Part shown: in pieces, positions 23,620 to 31,280 of the stretch
Layout of the letters: each line of letters starts with the position of its first letter
Numbering within the stretch: position 1 is the first letter of the stretch
NCBI GenBank assembly: GCA_963559585.1
Contig: CAUWLJ010000031.1
Coordinates: 1 to 34,378, forward strand
Direction of reading: 5' to 3'
DNA length: 34,378 bases
DNA from: Eisenbergiella sp963559585
Lineage (GTDB): Bacteria > Bacillota > Clostridia > Lachnospirales > Lachnospiraceae
Position numbers and translations under genes: made by a program
Notes under the pieces: generated by a model
What the model was told of the DNA's origin: nothing
What the model saw: the letters and a program-made list of their open reading frames with translations, nothing else
The model's database searches: none

Positions 23620-25302
23620 ATGAAATTTAAGGACATGCCCTATGAACGGGTGGATTTTAACCAGACAAAAGAGGAGTTTGGCCGTCTGATGGAAGCGTTT
23701 TCTGCGGCGAAGGACGGGGAGGAGCAGTTTGCCGTTCATCAGCGTTACTACGCGCTGCGGGATCATGTGGATACCATGATGACTCTGGCGCAGATCCGCC
23801 ATGATGTGGACACTGCGGACGCTTTTTACAAGGCGGAGCAGGACTATTATGACGAGCAGGGGCCGCTGTACACCAACATGATCGTGGCCTATCAGAAGCT
23901 TCTCTACGAATCTCCCTACAGGGATGTGCTGGAGAGCAAAATCGGGCCGGTGGCCTTCAAAAATATGGAGCTGGCCCAGAAGGCCATGGACGAGAAGCTG
24001 ATCCCTCTGGTGCAGGCGGAGAACGCCCTTGCCACCTCCTACGAGGATATTCTGGCGGGAGCTAAGATCGACTGGGACGGGGAGACGCTGAACTTAAGCC
24101 TGTTGAAGCCCTACCTGAAAAATCCGGACCGGGAGATCAGGAGAAAGGCCTGGGATAAATTTTCCGCCTTCTTTCAGGAAAACGAGGCCGAGCTGGACCG
24201 GATCTACGATGAGCTGGTGCATAACCGCACGGAGCAGGCGCGTATGCTGGGCTATGAGAACTATATGCAGCTTGGATACTACAGGATGAACCGCAACTGC
24301 TACACCAGGCAGCAGGTGGAGGCTTTCCGGGAGCAGGTGAAGAAGGATTTCGTCCCCTTCGTGGAGAAGCTGCATGAAAAGAGAAGGCAGCGTCTGGGAC
24401 TGGAGAAGCTTTCCTACATCGACGAGGGCGTTTATTTCAAGGACGGAAATCCCAACCCTGTGGGAACGCCGGAGGAGATCCTGGCGGCCGGGCAGAGGAT
24501 GTATGAGGAGCTGTCTGAGGAGACGAAGGAATTCTTTGATTTCATGATGGAGAACGGGCTGTTTGATGTACTGGGCCGCAAGAATAAGAGGGTGGGCGGC
24601 TACATGACCTACCTGCCCCTGTACCAGTCCCCCTTCATCTTTGCCAATTTCAACGGAACCAGCGGGGATGTGGACGTGATCACCCACGAGTGCGGCCACG
24701 CCTTCCAGGGCTATCTGGCAGGGAAGGATCCCATCCGGGAGCATGCGGACATCACCATGGAGACGGCGGAATGCCACTCCATGTCTATGGAATTCTTTAC
24801 AGAAAAATGGATGGAATGGTTCTTCGCAGACGGGGCGGAGGCTTATCGGGAAATGCACATGGAGGATGCGTGTATGTTCATTCCCTACGGCTGCATGGTG
24901 GATGAGTTCCAGCATATCGTATATGAAAACCCGGAGCTGACTCCCGCACAGCGCAAGGAGGCCTGGGCCAGACTGGAGAAGGAGTACAAGCCTCATCTGG
25001 ACTATGAAGGAGATCCTTTCTTTGGGAAAGGCGGCTACTGGCAGCAGCAGCACCACATTTACAGCTTCCCGTTCTACTATATCGATTATGTGATCGCCCA
25101 GACCGTGGCATTTGAGTACAGGCTGTGGATGGAGGAGGACTACAGGGCCGCATGGGAGAGCTATCTGAAGCTCTGCCGCCTGTCCGCATCCGACTTTTTC
25201 ACAAACATGATACCGGCGGTGGGGCTGAAGCTTCCCTTCGATCCGGGCTGTCTGAAGGAAATGGCGGATAAGCTGGATGCAAGGATGCAGGCCGGAAAGT
25301 AA
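23620..25302 (+). CDS. M3 family oligoendopeptidase
   Basis: The 560-residue zinc metallopeptidase, PepF/M3B-like, cleaves short peptides in the cytoplasm, probably releasing amino acids from imported oligopeptides. The zinc site HECGH is at residues 356-360 in DVITHECGHAFQGYL; the third ligand is the Glu in METAECHSMSMEFF about 28 residues on. The long N-terminal helical region (VDTADAFYKAEQDYYDEQGP) and the C-terminal FYYIDYVIAQTVAFEYRLWM fit the family, as does length. ATG 23620 follows GGGAGG. The next gene begins 8 bp after its stop, so both are likely co-transcribed. Confidence 0.92.
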   Translation: MKFKDMPYERVDFNQTKEEFGRLMEAFSAAKDGEEQFAVHQRYYALRDHVDTMMTLAQIRHDVDTADAFYKAEQDYYDEQGPLYTNMIVAYQKLLYESPYRDVLESKIGPVAFKNMELAQKAMDEKLIPLVQAENALATSYEDILAGAKIDWDGETLNLSLLKPYLKNPDREIRRKAWDKFSAFFQENEAELDRIYDELVHNRTEQARMLGYENYMQLGYYRMNRNCYTRQQVEAFREQVKKDFVPFVEKLHEKRRQRLGLEKLSYIDEGVYFKDGNPNPVGTPEEILAAGQRMYEELSEETKEFFDFMMENGLFDVLGRKNKRVGGYMTYLPLYQSPFIFANFNGTSGDVDVITHECGHAFQGYLAGKDPIREHADITMETAECHSMSMEFFTEKWMEWFFADGAEAYREMHMEDACMFIPYGCMVDEFQHIVYENPELTPAQRKEAWARLEKEYKPHLDYEGDPFFGKGGYWQQQHHIYSFPFYYIDYVIAQTVAFEYRLWMEEDYRAAWESYLKLCRLSASDFFTNMIPAVGLKLPFDPGCLKEMADKLDARMQAGK

Positions 25303-25310
25303 ATGAGAGT

Positions 25311-26273
25311 ATGAATTATATTGTGTTTGACCTGGAATGGAATCAGGGCAACGAGCGGATAGAGAAGCAGCGGAAGGAAATCCCCTTCGAGATCATCGAG
25401 ATCGGGGCCGTCCGGCTGAACGGACAGATGGAAATAACCGGGGAATTTTCCCGGATCATCAGACCCCAGGTGTACCGGCAGATGCACCCGATGACGAAGG
25501 AGCTTCTTCATATCGATATGGAGGAGCTTCAGGAAGGGGAAAGCTTTCCTGATGTGATGGAAGGCTTCCTTGCCTGGTGCGGCCAGGAAGGGGAATACAG
25601 GTTTGCCACCTGGGGGCCGCAGGATCTGACGGAGCTTCAGAGGAATATGAGTTATTTTGGAATGAAGCCTCTGAGCAGCGGCCCCATCCGTTTCTATGAC
25701 GTGCAGAAGCTGTACGCCATTGCCTTTGAGGAACCCAAGATGCGCAGAAATCTGGAACACGCGGTGGACAGCCTGCAGATTTCCAAGGACGTGCCCTTTC
25801 ACAGGGCGTTTGGGGACGCCTACTACACGGCCAGGGTGTTTGAGCGGATCAAGGATCCCCAGGTGCTGCAGCGGATCTCCTTCGACAGCTTTCAGGTTCC
25901 GCAGAATCGGAAGGATGAAATCCATATCGTATTTGATGATTATGCCAAATACATTTCACGCAGGTTTGAGGATAAAGCCCAGCTCCTGGCTGACAAGGAG
26001 GTATCCGGCACGAAATGCTATCTCTGCCACCGGAATCTGAAAAGAAAGATCAAGTGGTTTACCCCAAACGGAAAGCACTATTACAGCCTCTCCCTGTGCC
26101 CGAAGCACGGTTACATGAAAGGAAAGATCCGCGTCAGGAGGTGCGGGGGAGAAGGGGTGTATGCGGTAAAAACAACGAAATTCATCAGTGAGGAGGAGGC
26201 TGCGGCTCTTTTTACAAGAAAAGAGAGGGCAGAGGCCGTGAAGAAAATGAAGGGCAGAACGCCCGGAGAATGA
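25311..26273 (+). CDS. DEDDh 3'-5' exonuclease with C-terminal zinc-binding-like domain
   Basis: The 320-residue protein has an N-terminal RNase-T/ERI-1-like exonuclease domain with the full DEDDh set: D7 and E9 in FDLEWNQ, D105 in ATWGPQDL, H164 and D169 in FHRAFGDA. These enzymes trim 3' ends of RNA or DNA. From about residue 230 a separate domain holds C236, C239 (CYLCH), C263 (LCPKHG) and C278, spaced like a zinc ribbon. ATG 25311 lies 8 bp after the peptidase stop, with only a weak GAGAG site, suggesting coupling. Natural substrate is unknown. Confidence 0.82.
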   Translation: MNYIVFDLEWNQGNERIEKQRKEIPFEIIEIGAVRLNGQMEITGEFSRIIRPQVYRQMHPMTKELLHIDMEELQEGESFPDVMEGFLAWCGQEGEYRFATWGPQDLTELQRNMSYFGMKPLSSGPIRFYDVQKLYAIAFEEPKMRRNLEHAVDSLQISKDVPFHRAFGDAYYTARVFERIKDPQVLQRISFDSFQVPQNRKDEIHIVFDDYAKYISRRFEDKAQLLADKEVSGTKCYLCHRNLKRKIKWFTPNGKHYYSLSLCPKHGYMKGKIRVRRCGGEGVYAVKTTKFISEEEAAALFTRKERAEAVKKMKGRTPGE

Positions 26274-26282
26274 AGGGAAACC

Positions 26283-26342
26283 GTTACTGTTTACCGGCTT
26301 GCCAGTAAACCAGCAGCATGATATTGGCCGGCAAACAGTAAC
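26283..26342. repeat. 60-bp element with MITE-like terminal inverted repeats
   Basis: gttactgtttaccgg (26283-26297) is inverted at the right end as ccggcaaacagtaac (26328-26342), and resembles the outer 9-10 bases of the larger MITEs. No target duplication is visible. Lying between convergent genes, its hairpin might also serve as a terminator. Confidence 0.6.
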
Positions 26343-26350
26343 GACAGCAG

Positions 26351-27850
26351 CTACAGATCATGGTCCTTTCTGATATACCGCTCCAGATCGATCCTGGAGC
26401 TTTCCCGGCGCTTCCTCCAGCGGAAGCGCTTTTTTCGTTCGCTGGAAAAGCTGTAATTGCGGAGCAGCGTGACCAGCCAGATCAGAAAAGCCAGGATCAG
26501 GGCCAGCCCGGCCAGGCCGCCCAGCACATGGATCACGTTCACGTAGATACTGGGAGAGGAGGAAGCGGGAATCTCGCTATTGCTGTCTCCATCATGACCG
26601 GTCTGGCCGCTGACCTGACTGCCGGAGGGAGGGGCCAGCTGCACGTAGGCGCTTCCCACAGGGATTCCATTGTAGGTGTAGGAAATGCGGGCAAGGGTAT
26701 TTTCCCCTTCCAGCTCCTCATAGGAAAGGGAGGAATCCGCGTCACCGTATCCCGCAGTGTTGGGCAGGACGATCACTCCGGCGGGGTCGATGGACAGAAT
26801 GGGGGAGGAGCTTCCGAAGGCGTCGCTGTCCGAATCAAAGAAGCTGTTGCTGTCCACTGTATACTGCGTATCCTCCTCAGCCACATTTACCATATGAAAA
26901 TTGCTGAAGCCATAGTTGAACAGATCTATAGTGTCCTTATACTGGCTGGGCGCTTCCTCCTTCATGACGACGCAGATCAGCTTCATTCCATCCTTCTGGG
27001 CGCAGGAAACCAGGGTCTGGCGGGCCTGGGAGGTGTAGCCTGTCTTGCTTCCCACCAGATATTCATAGGCATAATCACGCCCGGCGAAAAGCTGGTTTTT
27101 GCTCTTGACATACAGCTCCCGGCTGACCGTGGGAGACGGCGGGATGGTATAACTGGGTGTGCTGGATATTTTGCACAGAAGGTCGTTGGAGAAAAAAGCC
27201 TGTGCGATCAGAGCCATATCGTGAGCGGAGGTATAATGCTCCTCGTCATGAATCCCGTTGGTGGTGACAAAATGGGAATCCACGCAGCCAAGCTCCCTGG
27301 CCCGCTGATTCATCAACTTCGCAAACTCCTCAGTGCTTCCGCTGATATGCTCCCCCAGCGCGTTGGCCACCTCGTTGGCAGATCCGGTGAGAAGGCCGTA
27401 CAAAGCCTGCTCTACCGTAATCTGTTCTCCCGGCTTGATGTTGAGGTTGGCGTCTGTCCGCCAGTCGATGCTGTCCACTGCCTTCTGGGAAAAGCTGACC
27501 TTCTCATCCAGAGAACACTGCTCCATGGCGATCAGCCCGGTGAGGATCTTGGTGATGCTGGCCGGATACAGCCTTTCGTGAATATTCTTTTCATACAGGA
27601 TCGTCCCTGTTTCGGCCTCCATGAGGATGGCGGACTGAGCGCTTACCGTGGGGCCGGCGGGCCAGTTTTCCCGTTCATTGGACTCAATAGGTATCTCCCT
27701 GCGCATCTTGGCTTCCTCATTCAGATCCACGGGCGCGGCCTGGGCCTGCAATCCAGAGGCCATGCAGAGGAACAGGGAGACGCACAGCAGAAGGGCAGCC
27801 GGCGCCTTGCGGAAGGGAAAAGGACGGGTTTTTTTATTGGGATGCTTCAT
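26351..27850 (-). CDS. D-alanyl-D-alanine carboxypeptidase (penicillin-binding protein 5/DacF type)
   Basis: The 499-residue S11 peptidase trims the terminal D-Ala from peptidoglycan pentapeptides outside the membrane. It has a signal peptide with hydrophobic core APAALLLCVSLFLCMASG, the active-site S98-I-T-K101, S157-A-N159, and K269-T-G271 motifs. A linker follows, rich in Ser and Gly (to about 435), then a C-terminal membrane helix VHVLGG...LILAFLIWLV and a basic tail. ATG 27850 follows ATGGAGATTGAC. The single C-terminal helix replaces the amphipathic anchor of E. coli PBP5. It has its own promoter near 28031. Confidence 0.9.
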   Translation of the reverse strand: MKHPNKKTRPFPFRKAPAALLLCVSLFLCMASGLQAQAAPVDLNEEAKMRREIPIESNERENWPAGPTVSAQSAILMEAETGTILYEKNIHERLYPASITKILTGLIAMEQCSLDEKVSFSQKAVDSIDWRTDANLNIKPGEQITVEQALYGLLTGSANEVANALGEHISGSTEEFAKLMNQRARELGCVDSHFVTTNGIHDEEHYTSAHDMALIAQAFFSNDLLCKISSTPSYTIPPSPTVSRELYVKSKNQLFAGRDYAYEYLVGSKTGYTSQARQTLVSCAQKDGMKLICVVMKEEAPSQYKDTIDLFNYGFSNFHMVNVAEEDTQYTVDSNSFFDSDSDAFGSSSPILSIDPAGVIVLPNTAGYGDADSSLSYEELEGENTLARISYTYNGIPVGSAYVQLAPPSGSQVSGQTGHDGDSNSEIPASSSPSIYVNVIHVLGGLAGLALILAFLIWLVTLLRNYSFSSERKKRFRWRKRRESSRIDLERYIRKDHDL

Positions 27851-28030
27851 GTCAATCTCCATTGCTTAATTGCGTTTTGTGGAGCAGCTTGCTGCTGCTC
27901 CGTGGGCGCGGGCTGAACTGTTACTTATATCTTCATCATTCACAATAGCCATAGAAGCACTTCATTATTTTATCTTTTTCGGGAATTATATAAATATATT
28001 TACATAGCTCCTTCAAATTTATGCGGGTAT

Positions 28031-28059
28031 ATTATAGCAATAGTCAATTCAAAGAGCAA
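28031..28059 (-). promoter_or_regulatory. Extended -10 promoter of the carboxypeptidase gene
   Basis: On the minus strand TGCTATAAT (TATAAT at 28031-28036) gives an extended -10; a weak -35 TTGCTC (28054-28059) lies 17 bp upstream. The leader would be about 170 nt, AT-rich, with no clear structure. Confidence 0.55.
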
Positions 28060-28173
28060 GAGGGCAGCAATACAGACTAAACATATGAACTGAAAAGGGA
28101 TATTTTTTCAGGGGGGTCCTATCGCCCTGCACAAAAGCGGAAAGCCCCGAAGGAGCGTTTTGCGCGGCCAAAG

Positions 28174-28374
28174 ATGGATATACACGTCTGCCCTCACCTG
28201 AAGGGCTGGAAGAACCTGGGACCTTCTGACGAAATGTGTTCAAAGCTGTGCGGTCTGGCCATGGAGGGGGATTTTGCTATGGCGGAAGAAATGGGATATG
28301 AGCTGGAAAACCCTATGCGCCTGGCAGACGGAGACTGCGCATGCCGCGTGATTTACCGCAGGAAACAGCAATAA
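28174..28374 (+). pseudogene. C-terminal fragment of an ATC hydrolase-like protein
   Basis: The 66-residue frame MDIHVCPHLKGWKNLGPSDE ... LADGDCACRVIYRRK looks like the C-terminal end of L-2-amino-thiazoline-4-carboxylic acid hydrolase family proteins (CPxxKxWxxLG ... CxLC ... GDxxCxFxxRRK). Such proteins are usually about 200 residues, so more than half is missing. The frame stays open back to 28081 without a start codon, and the ATG at 28174 has no good ribosome binding site. Most likely a decayed remnant; a small expressed Cys-rich protein cannot be excluded. Confidence 0.45.
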
Positions 28375-28382
28375 CCGCCTAT

Positions 28383-28410
28383 TTGACTTTCTCCCTTTTT
28401 CGTGTAAAAT
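28383..28410 (+). promoter_or_regulatory. Promoter of trmB
   Basis: TTGACT (28383-28388), 16-bp spacer, TAAAAT (28405-28410), about 34 bp before the trmB start. Confidence 0.6.
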
Positions 28411-28443
28411 AAAAATACTTCAAGAGAAAGGGACATCCAACCA

Positions 28444-29082
28444 ATGAGACTGAAAAATATTCCCGGTTCCAGAGAAACCATTGCGGACAGCCGTTTTGTC
28501 ATACACGAACCCAGCCGGCAGAAAGGCAGATGGAAGGAACTTTTTGCAGCCCCAGCCCCTCTGCACATAGAGATCGGCATGGGAAAGGGCCGTTTCCTCA
28601 TGGATATGGCCCGGCTGCATTCTGATATTAATTACATCGGCATAGAGAAATACTCCAGTGTTCTTCTCCGCGCCATCCAGAAAATGGAGGAAGAAGAACT
28701 CCCTAATCTGCGTTTTATCCGCATGGACGCAGAGGAGCTCACAGACGTGTTTGCGGAGGGAGAGGTGGACCGCATCTACCTCAACTTTTCCGATCCCTGG
28801 CCCAAGGACAGACACGCCAAACGCCGGCTTCCCTCCCGCCAGTTCCTGGCCCGCTACGACCAGATCCTGAAAAAAGACGGCCGCCTGGAATTTAAGACAG
28901 ATAACCGCCCCCTGTTCGATTTTGCCCTGGAAGAACTGGAGCCCGCAGGCTGGAAAGCAGAGGAAGTCACCTTTGACCTCCACAGCGACGCCCGCCTGAT
29001 GCAGGGAAACGTGATGACAGAATACGAAGAACGCTTTTCCAGCGCAGGGAACCCGATCTGCAAATACATCATATACCGTTGA
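28444..29082 (+). CDS. trmB: tRNA (guanine-N7-)-methyltransferase
   Basis: The 212-residue SAM-dependent enzyme forms m7G46 in the variable loop of tRNA. The SAM site EIGMGKG is at residues 43-49, NYIGIEKY follows, and the family signature FSDPWPK (115-121) with RHAKRRL is intact; the C-terminal YEERFSSAGNPICKYIIYR is also typical. Length is normal. ATG 28444 has AAGGGA about 12 nt upstream. Third positions are often C, unlike the G-rich genes upstream, a feature shared with the acetyltransferase at 29737. Confidence 0.95.
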   Translation: MRLKNIPGSRETIADSRFVIHEPSRQKGRWKELFAAPAPLHIEIGMGKGRFLMDMARLHSDINYIGIEKYSSVLLRAIQKMEEEELPNLRFIRMDAEELTDVFAEGEVDRIYLNFSDPWPKDRHAKRRLPSRQFLARYDQILKKDGRLEFKTDNRPLFDFALEELEPAGWKAEEVTFDLHSDARLMQGNVMTEYEERFSSAGNPICKYIIYR

Positions 29083-29134
29083 TGATTTACTGCTATGATG
29101 ATACATAGGTGTCCGCCGGACACGGAATTTCAGG

Positions 29135-29163
29135 TTGACAATTCCGCCCCTCTCTGCTAGACT
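29135..29163 (+). promoter_or_regulatory. Near-consensus promoter of the leader/attenuator
   Basis: TTGACA (29135-29140), 17-bp spacer, TAGACT (29158-29163). Transcription should start near 29170, about 50 nt before the leader ORF. Confidence 0.8.
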
Positions 29164-29219
29164 GATGTGCAGAACAGAAAGAAAGCGACACCACCCAGAC
29201 AAGAAAGGAGAAGCAGGAC

Positions 29220-29297
29220 ATGAACAACACCATGAAGCCCCGCCAGACCGCCATGATGATGTGCACAGTCATGCCCATGAACTTCCCGTACTTGTAA
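29220..29297 (+). CDS. Met-rich 25-codon leader peptide
   Basis: A strong AAAGGAG site (about 8 nt upstream) serves ATG 29220. The 25-codon frame has seven Met, including three in a row (codons 12-14), and ends NFPYL-stop. Its last codons and stop (29288-29297) lie inside the left arm of a 9-bp hairpin. A start signal, small size and overlap with alternative RNA structures fit a regulatory leader peptide sensed by ribosome movement, as in erm- or amino-acid-type attenuators. The inducing condition is unknown. I do not recognise this peptide. Confidence 0.6.
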   Translation: MNNTMKPRQTAMMMCTVMPMNFPYL

Positions 29298-29333
29298 CCC
29301 CAACCGGATACAAGTACCAGAGAGGCTTGTATC
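29288..29333 (+). promoter_or_regulatory. Two mutually exclusive hairpins of a leader attenuator
   Basis: GTACTTGTA (29288-29296) pairs perfectly with TACAAGTAC (29309-29317). Alternatively GATACAAG (29307-29314) pairs with CTTGTATC (29326-29333). The shared TACAAG segment can be in only one stem. The first stem contains the leader stop codon, so a ribosome finishing the leader would block it and allow the second. Confidence 0.65.
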
Positions 29334-29358
29334 TGTGTGGTAAAAATATTCCCAAACC

Positions 29359-29419
29359 AAGAGGAACCGCATGGATAACCACCAAACATCCATGAAATTA
29401 CGGGGGCCTCTTTTTTTTT
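29359..29419 (+). terminator. Attenuator terminator, also hiding a ribosome binding site
   Basis: AAGAGG (29359-29364) pairs with CCTCTT (29407-29412), with an inner ATGGAT (29371-29376) / ATCCAT (29388-29393) stem, followed by nine T's. AGAGGC at 29321-29326 could pair with GCCTCT (29406-29411) instead, so hairpin choice upstream could influence it. The arms also cover an AAGAGGA binding site and an ATG at 29371. Confidence 0.55.
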
Positions 29420-29455
29420 ATAGCTACGAGCCGGGCAGGCTGGGAACCATGCTCT

Positions 29456-29690
29456 CCGGAGGGGGAGCTTGCTCACCCGCCGGAGAGCATGATTCCCAGC
29501 CTATGCGGCGACAGCCGCAAAGTGAAAGGCCGCAGGCCTTGAACGTGCCCGGCGGCCTGAACAGAGCCAGTCCCCCCATCTCTACCGGAGGGGGAGCTTG
29601 CTCACCCGCCGGAGAGCATGATTCCCAGCCTATGCGGCGACAGCCGCAAAGTGAAAGGCCGCAGGCCTTGAACGTGCCCGGCGGCCTGAA
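29456..29690. repeat. Two direct 106-bp repeats separated by 23 bp
   Basis: 29456-29561 and 29585-29690 are identical (ccggagggggagcttgctca ... gcggcctgaa) with a period of 129 bp. Each contains small hairpins gcggcgacagccgc and aaggccgcaggcctt. Upstream of the first unit, ggctgggaa / ttcccagcc and atgctctccgg / ccggagagcat form a large stem; the second unit lacks that left arm. Because 129 is a multiple of three, the plus-strand frame from 29371 stays open through both into the acetyltransferase. Located between the attenuator and its likely target gene. Confidence 0.85.
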
Positions 29691-29736
29691 TTCCCTTTTT
29701 CCCGCCCATCCAACACAAGAACGGAGGACCAACAAA

Positions 29737-30243
29737 ATGAACTTCACCCTACAGCCCTGGAACCAATCCCACATCCCTGCTATCGCCAAATACGCCAACA
29801 ACGAAAAGATAGCCGGCCGCCTCAAAGACTCCTTCCCCTACCCCTACACAGAGAAAGACGCCGCAGGCTTCGTTGCCCACTGCATGGAACAGGAAGGCAG
29901 AACCCAGATTTCCCGCGCAGTCGTTGTGGACGGAGAAGCAGCAGGCTGCGTCACCATCGTCTTTGGACAGGACGTTTTTTCCCGCTCTGCCGAACTGGGC
30001 TACTGGCTGGGAGAACCCTTCTGGAGAAAAGGCATCATGACCGAAGCCGTCCAGAAGCTCTGCGAAGAAGCCTTCCTCAAATACAAGCTCATCCGCATCA
30101 GCGCAGAGCCCTTTGCCACCAACCTGGCATCCAGAGGCGTCCTGGAAAAAGCAGGCTTCCAACTGGAAGGCATCAAAAGAAAAAGCATTTTCAAGAACGG
30201 CTGTATCCAGGACTCCCACCTTTACGCCGTGATCCACGTATGA
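29737..30243 (+). CDS. GNAT acetyltransferase, RimJ/RimL-like
   Basis: The 168-residue protein transfers an acetyl group from acetyl-CoA to an amine, of a protein N-terminus, a small molecule or a drug. Visible pattern: MNFTLQPWNQSHIPAIAKYA start, LGYWLGEPFWRKGIMTEAVQ with the acetyl-CoA motif (about 88-107), and NLASRGVLEKAGFQLEGIKR near the end, typical of RimJ/RimL acetyltransferases. ATG 29737 lies 9 nt after GGAGG, the best start, although the frame is open back to 29371. Codons are strikingly C-ended and G-poor. It is the only gene downstream of the leader attenuator; an antibiotic-related role is possible but unproven. Confidence 0.82.
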   Translation: MNFTLQPWNQSHIPAIAKYANNEKIAGRLKDSFPYPYTEKDAAGFVAHCMEQEGRTQISRAVVVDGEAAGCVTIVFGQDVFSRSAELGYWLGEPFWRKGIMTEAVQKLCEEAFLKYKLIRISAEPFATNLASRGVLEKAGFQLEGIKRKSIFKNGCIQDSHLYAVIHV

Positions 30244-30289
30244 ATCCGGCCGATACATCGACCGTCCCCCGTTCCCTGCCAGGCAGATC

Positions 30290-30320
30290 ATATTCATGAA
30301 TCTTAAGAATTCATGAATAT
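30290..30320. promoter_or_regulatory. Double palindrome, candidate operator
   Basis: ATTCATGAAT occurs at 30292-30301 and 30309-30318; each is itself a perfect palindrome, centres 17 bp apart, and together they form 12-bp inverted arms (ATATTCATGAAT). They lie just upstream of the -35 box at 30332. Possible dimer-binding sites, or alternatively a weak bidirectional terminator for the acetyltransferase gene. Confidence 0.5.
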
Positions 30321-30331
30321 ACCCTGAAAAA

Positions 30332-30359
30332 TTGTTTTTCTATTTTCTCCTGCTATACT
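30332..30359 (+). promoter_or_regulatory. Promoter of the SIMPL gene operon
   Basis: TTGTTT (30332-30337), 16-bp spacer, TGC-TATACT with extended -10 (TATACT 30354-30359). It likely drives the genes at 30473, 31281 and 32001. Confidence 0.6.
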
Positions 30360-30472
30360 GAAAGAACAGACACTACTCTTTATCCACGCGGGCAGCCAGC
30401 CATGCCTGCATGGGATATTTGGCTCACCTGCCGCCTGTGGCGGAAGAGGAATTCATCAGAAGGGAGATTGAT

Positions 30473-31261
30473 ATGGAAGAAAAACGGACAGAAAACAGGA
30501 ATGGATCGGGAAAAGGGAGCTGGAAGGGGGTACTGATCGCCCTGATTGCAGGCGCGACGGCCATCATCTGCGTGCTCATACTCAGCACCAGCCTGGTAAA
30601 TTACAAGAAGATCTACGGCTCAGGAGGCATTCAGGCCACCGGATCGGCCAGCTGTGATTTTGAGTCGGATCTGATCGTATGGCGCGGAAGCTTTTCCGCA
30701 TACGGGGCGACCACTTCCGAAGCTTATTCCGTGATAAAAAATGACGCGGAGATGGTTCGGAGCTATCTTCTGGAAAACGGCGTGACGGAGGACGAGCTGG
30801 TATTCAGCTCTGTAGACATTACCCAGCAGTACCGGACCGAATACGATGAAAACGGCAACTATATCAGGGATTATCCGGACGGCTACAATCTCAGCCAGAA
30901 CCTGACCGTCACCTCCACCGATATAGACAAGGTGGAAGACATTTCCCGGAACATCACCAGACTGATCGAATCCGGCGTACAGCTGGTATCCAATTCTCCG
31001 GAGTACTACTGCACCAGACTGGATGAAGTAAAGCTTGACCTGATCCAGAAAGCGACGGATAATGCAAGACAGAGGATCGAGATCATGGCAGCCGGAGCCG
31101 GAAGTGCCCCAGGCCGGCTGATGTCCGCAAACCTGGGGGTTTTCCAGATCACGGCCAAAAACTCCGGAGCGGGAGAATACAGCTACGACGGCGCGTTTGA
31201 CACCAGCTCCAGACACAAAACGGCAATGATTACAGTACGCTTGGAATACGCAGTGGAGTAG
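30473..31261 (+). CDS. SIMPL (DUF541) domain membrane-anchored protein
   Basis: The 262-residue protein has a charged N-terminus, one membrane helix (VLIALIAGATAIICVLILST), then a SIMPL domain outside: GSASCDFESDLIVWRGSFSA, TEYDENGNYIRDYPDGYNLS, and NARQRIEIMAAGAGSAPGRL in the order expected. SIMPL proteins occur in signalling and stress roles; function in Firmicutes is largely unknown. ATG 30473 follows AAGGGAG; an earlier ATG at 30410 lacks such a site. It ends 19 bp before the next gene's likely start. Confidence 0.8.
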   Translation: MEEKRTENRNGSGKGSWKGVLIALIAGATAIICVLILSTSLVNYKKIYGSGGIQATGSASCDFESDLIVWRGSFSAYGATTSEAYSVIKNDAEMVRSYLLENGVTEDELVFSSVDITQQYRTEYDENGNYIRDYPDGYNLSQNLTVTSTDIDKVEDISRNITRLIESGVQLVSNSPEYYCTRLDEVKLDLIQKATDNARQRIEIMAAGAGSAPGRLMSANLGVFQITAKNSGAGEYSYDGAFDTSSRHKTAMITVRLEYAVE

Positions 31262-31280
31262 GGACGGAATGGGGAAAAGC

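Noticed and set aside
24094..25056. 320-codon minus-strand frame inside the oligoendopeptidase
   Set aside because: Antisense to a complete M3 peptidase with HECGH; no independent start signal.
26360..27916. 518-codon plus-strand frame opposite the carboxypeptidase gene
   Set aside because: Antisense shadow; the minus-strand protein has intact SxxK, SAN and KTG motifs, signal peptide and membrane anchor.
29170..29412. T-box or known riboswitch in the leader before the acetyltransferase
   Set aside because: No T-box AGGGTGG-type motif or recognisable aptamer core was found; the translated leader ORF explains the structures better.
29456..29690. CRISPR-like direct repeats
   Set aside because: Only two units, each 106 bp with internal hairpins, and a single 23-bp spacer; no cas gene nearby.
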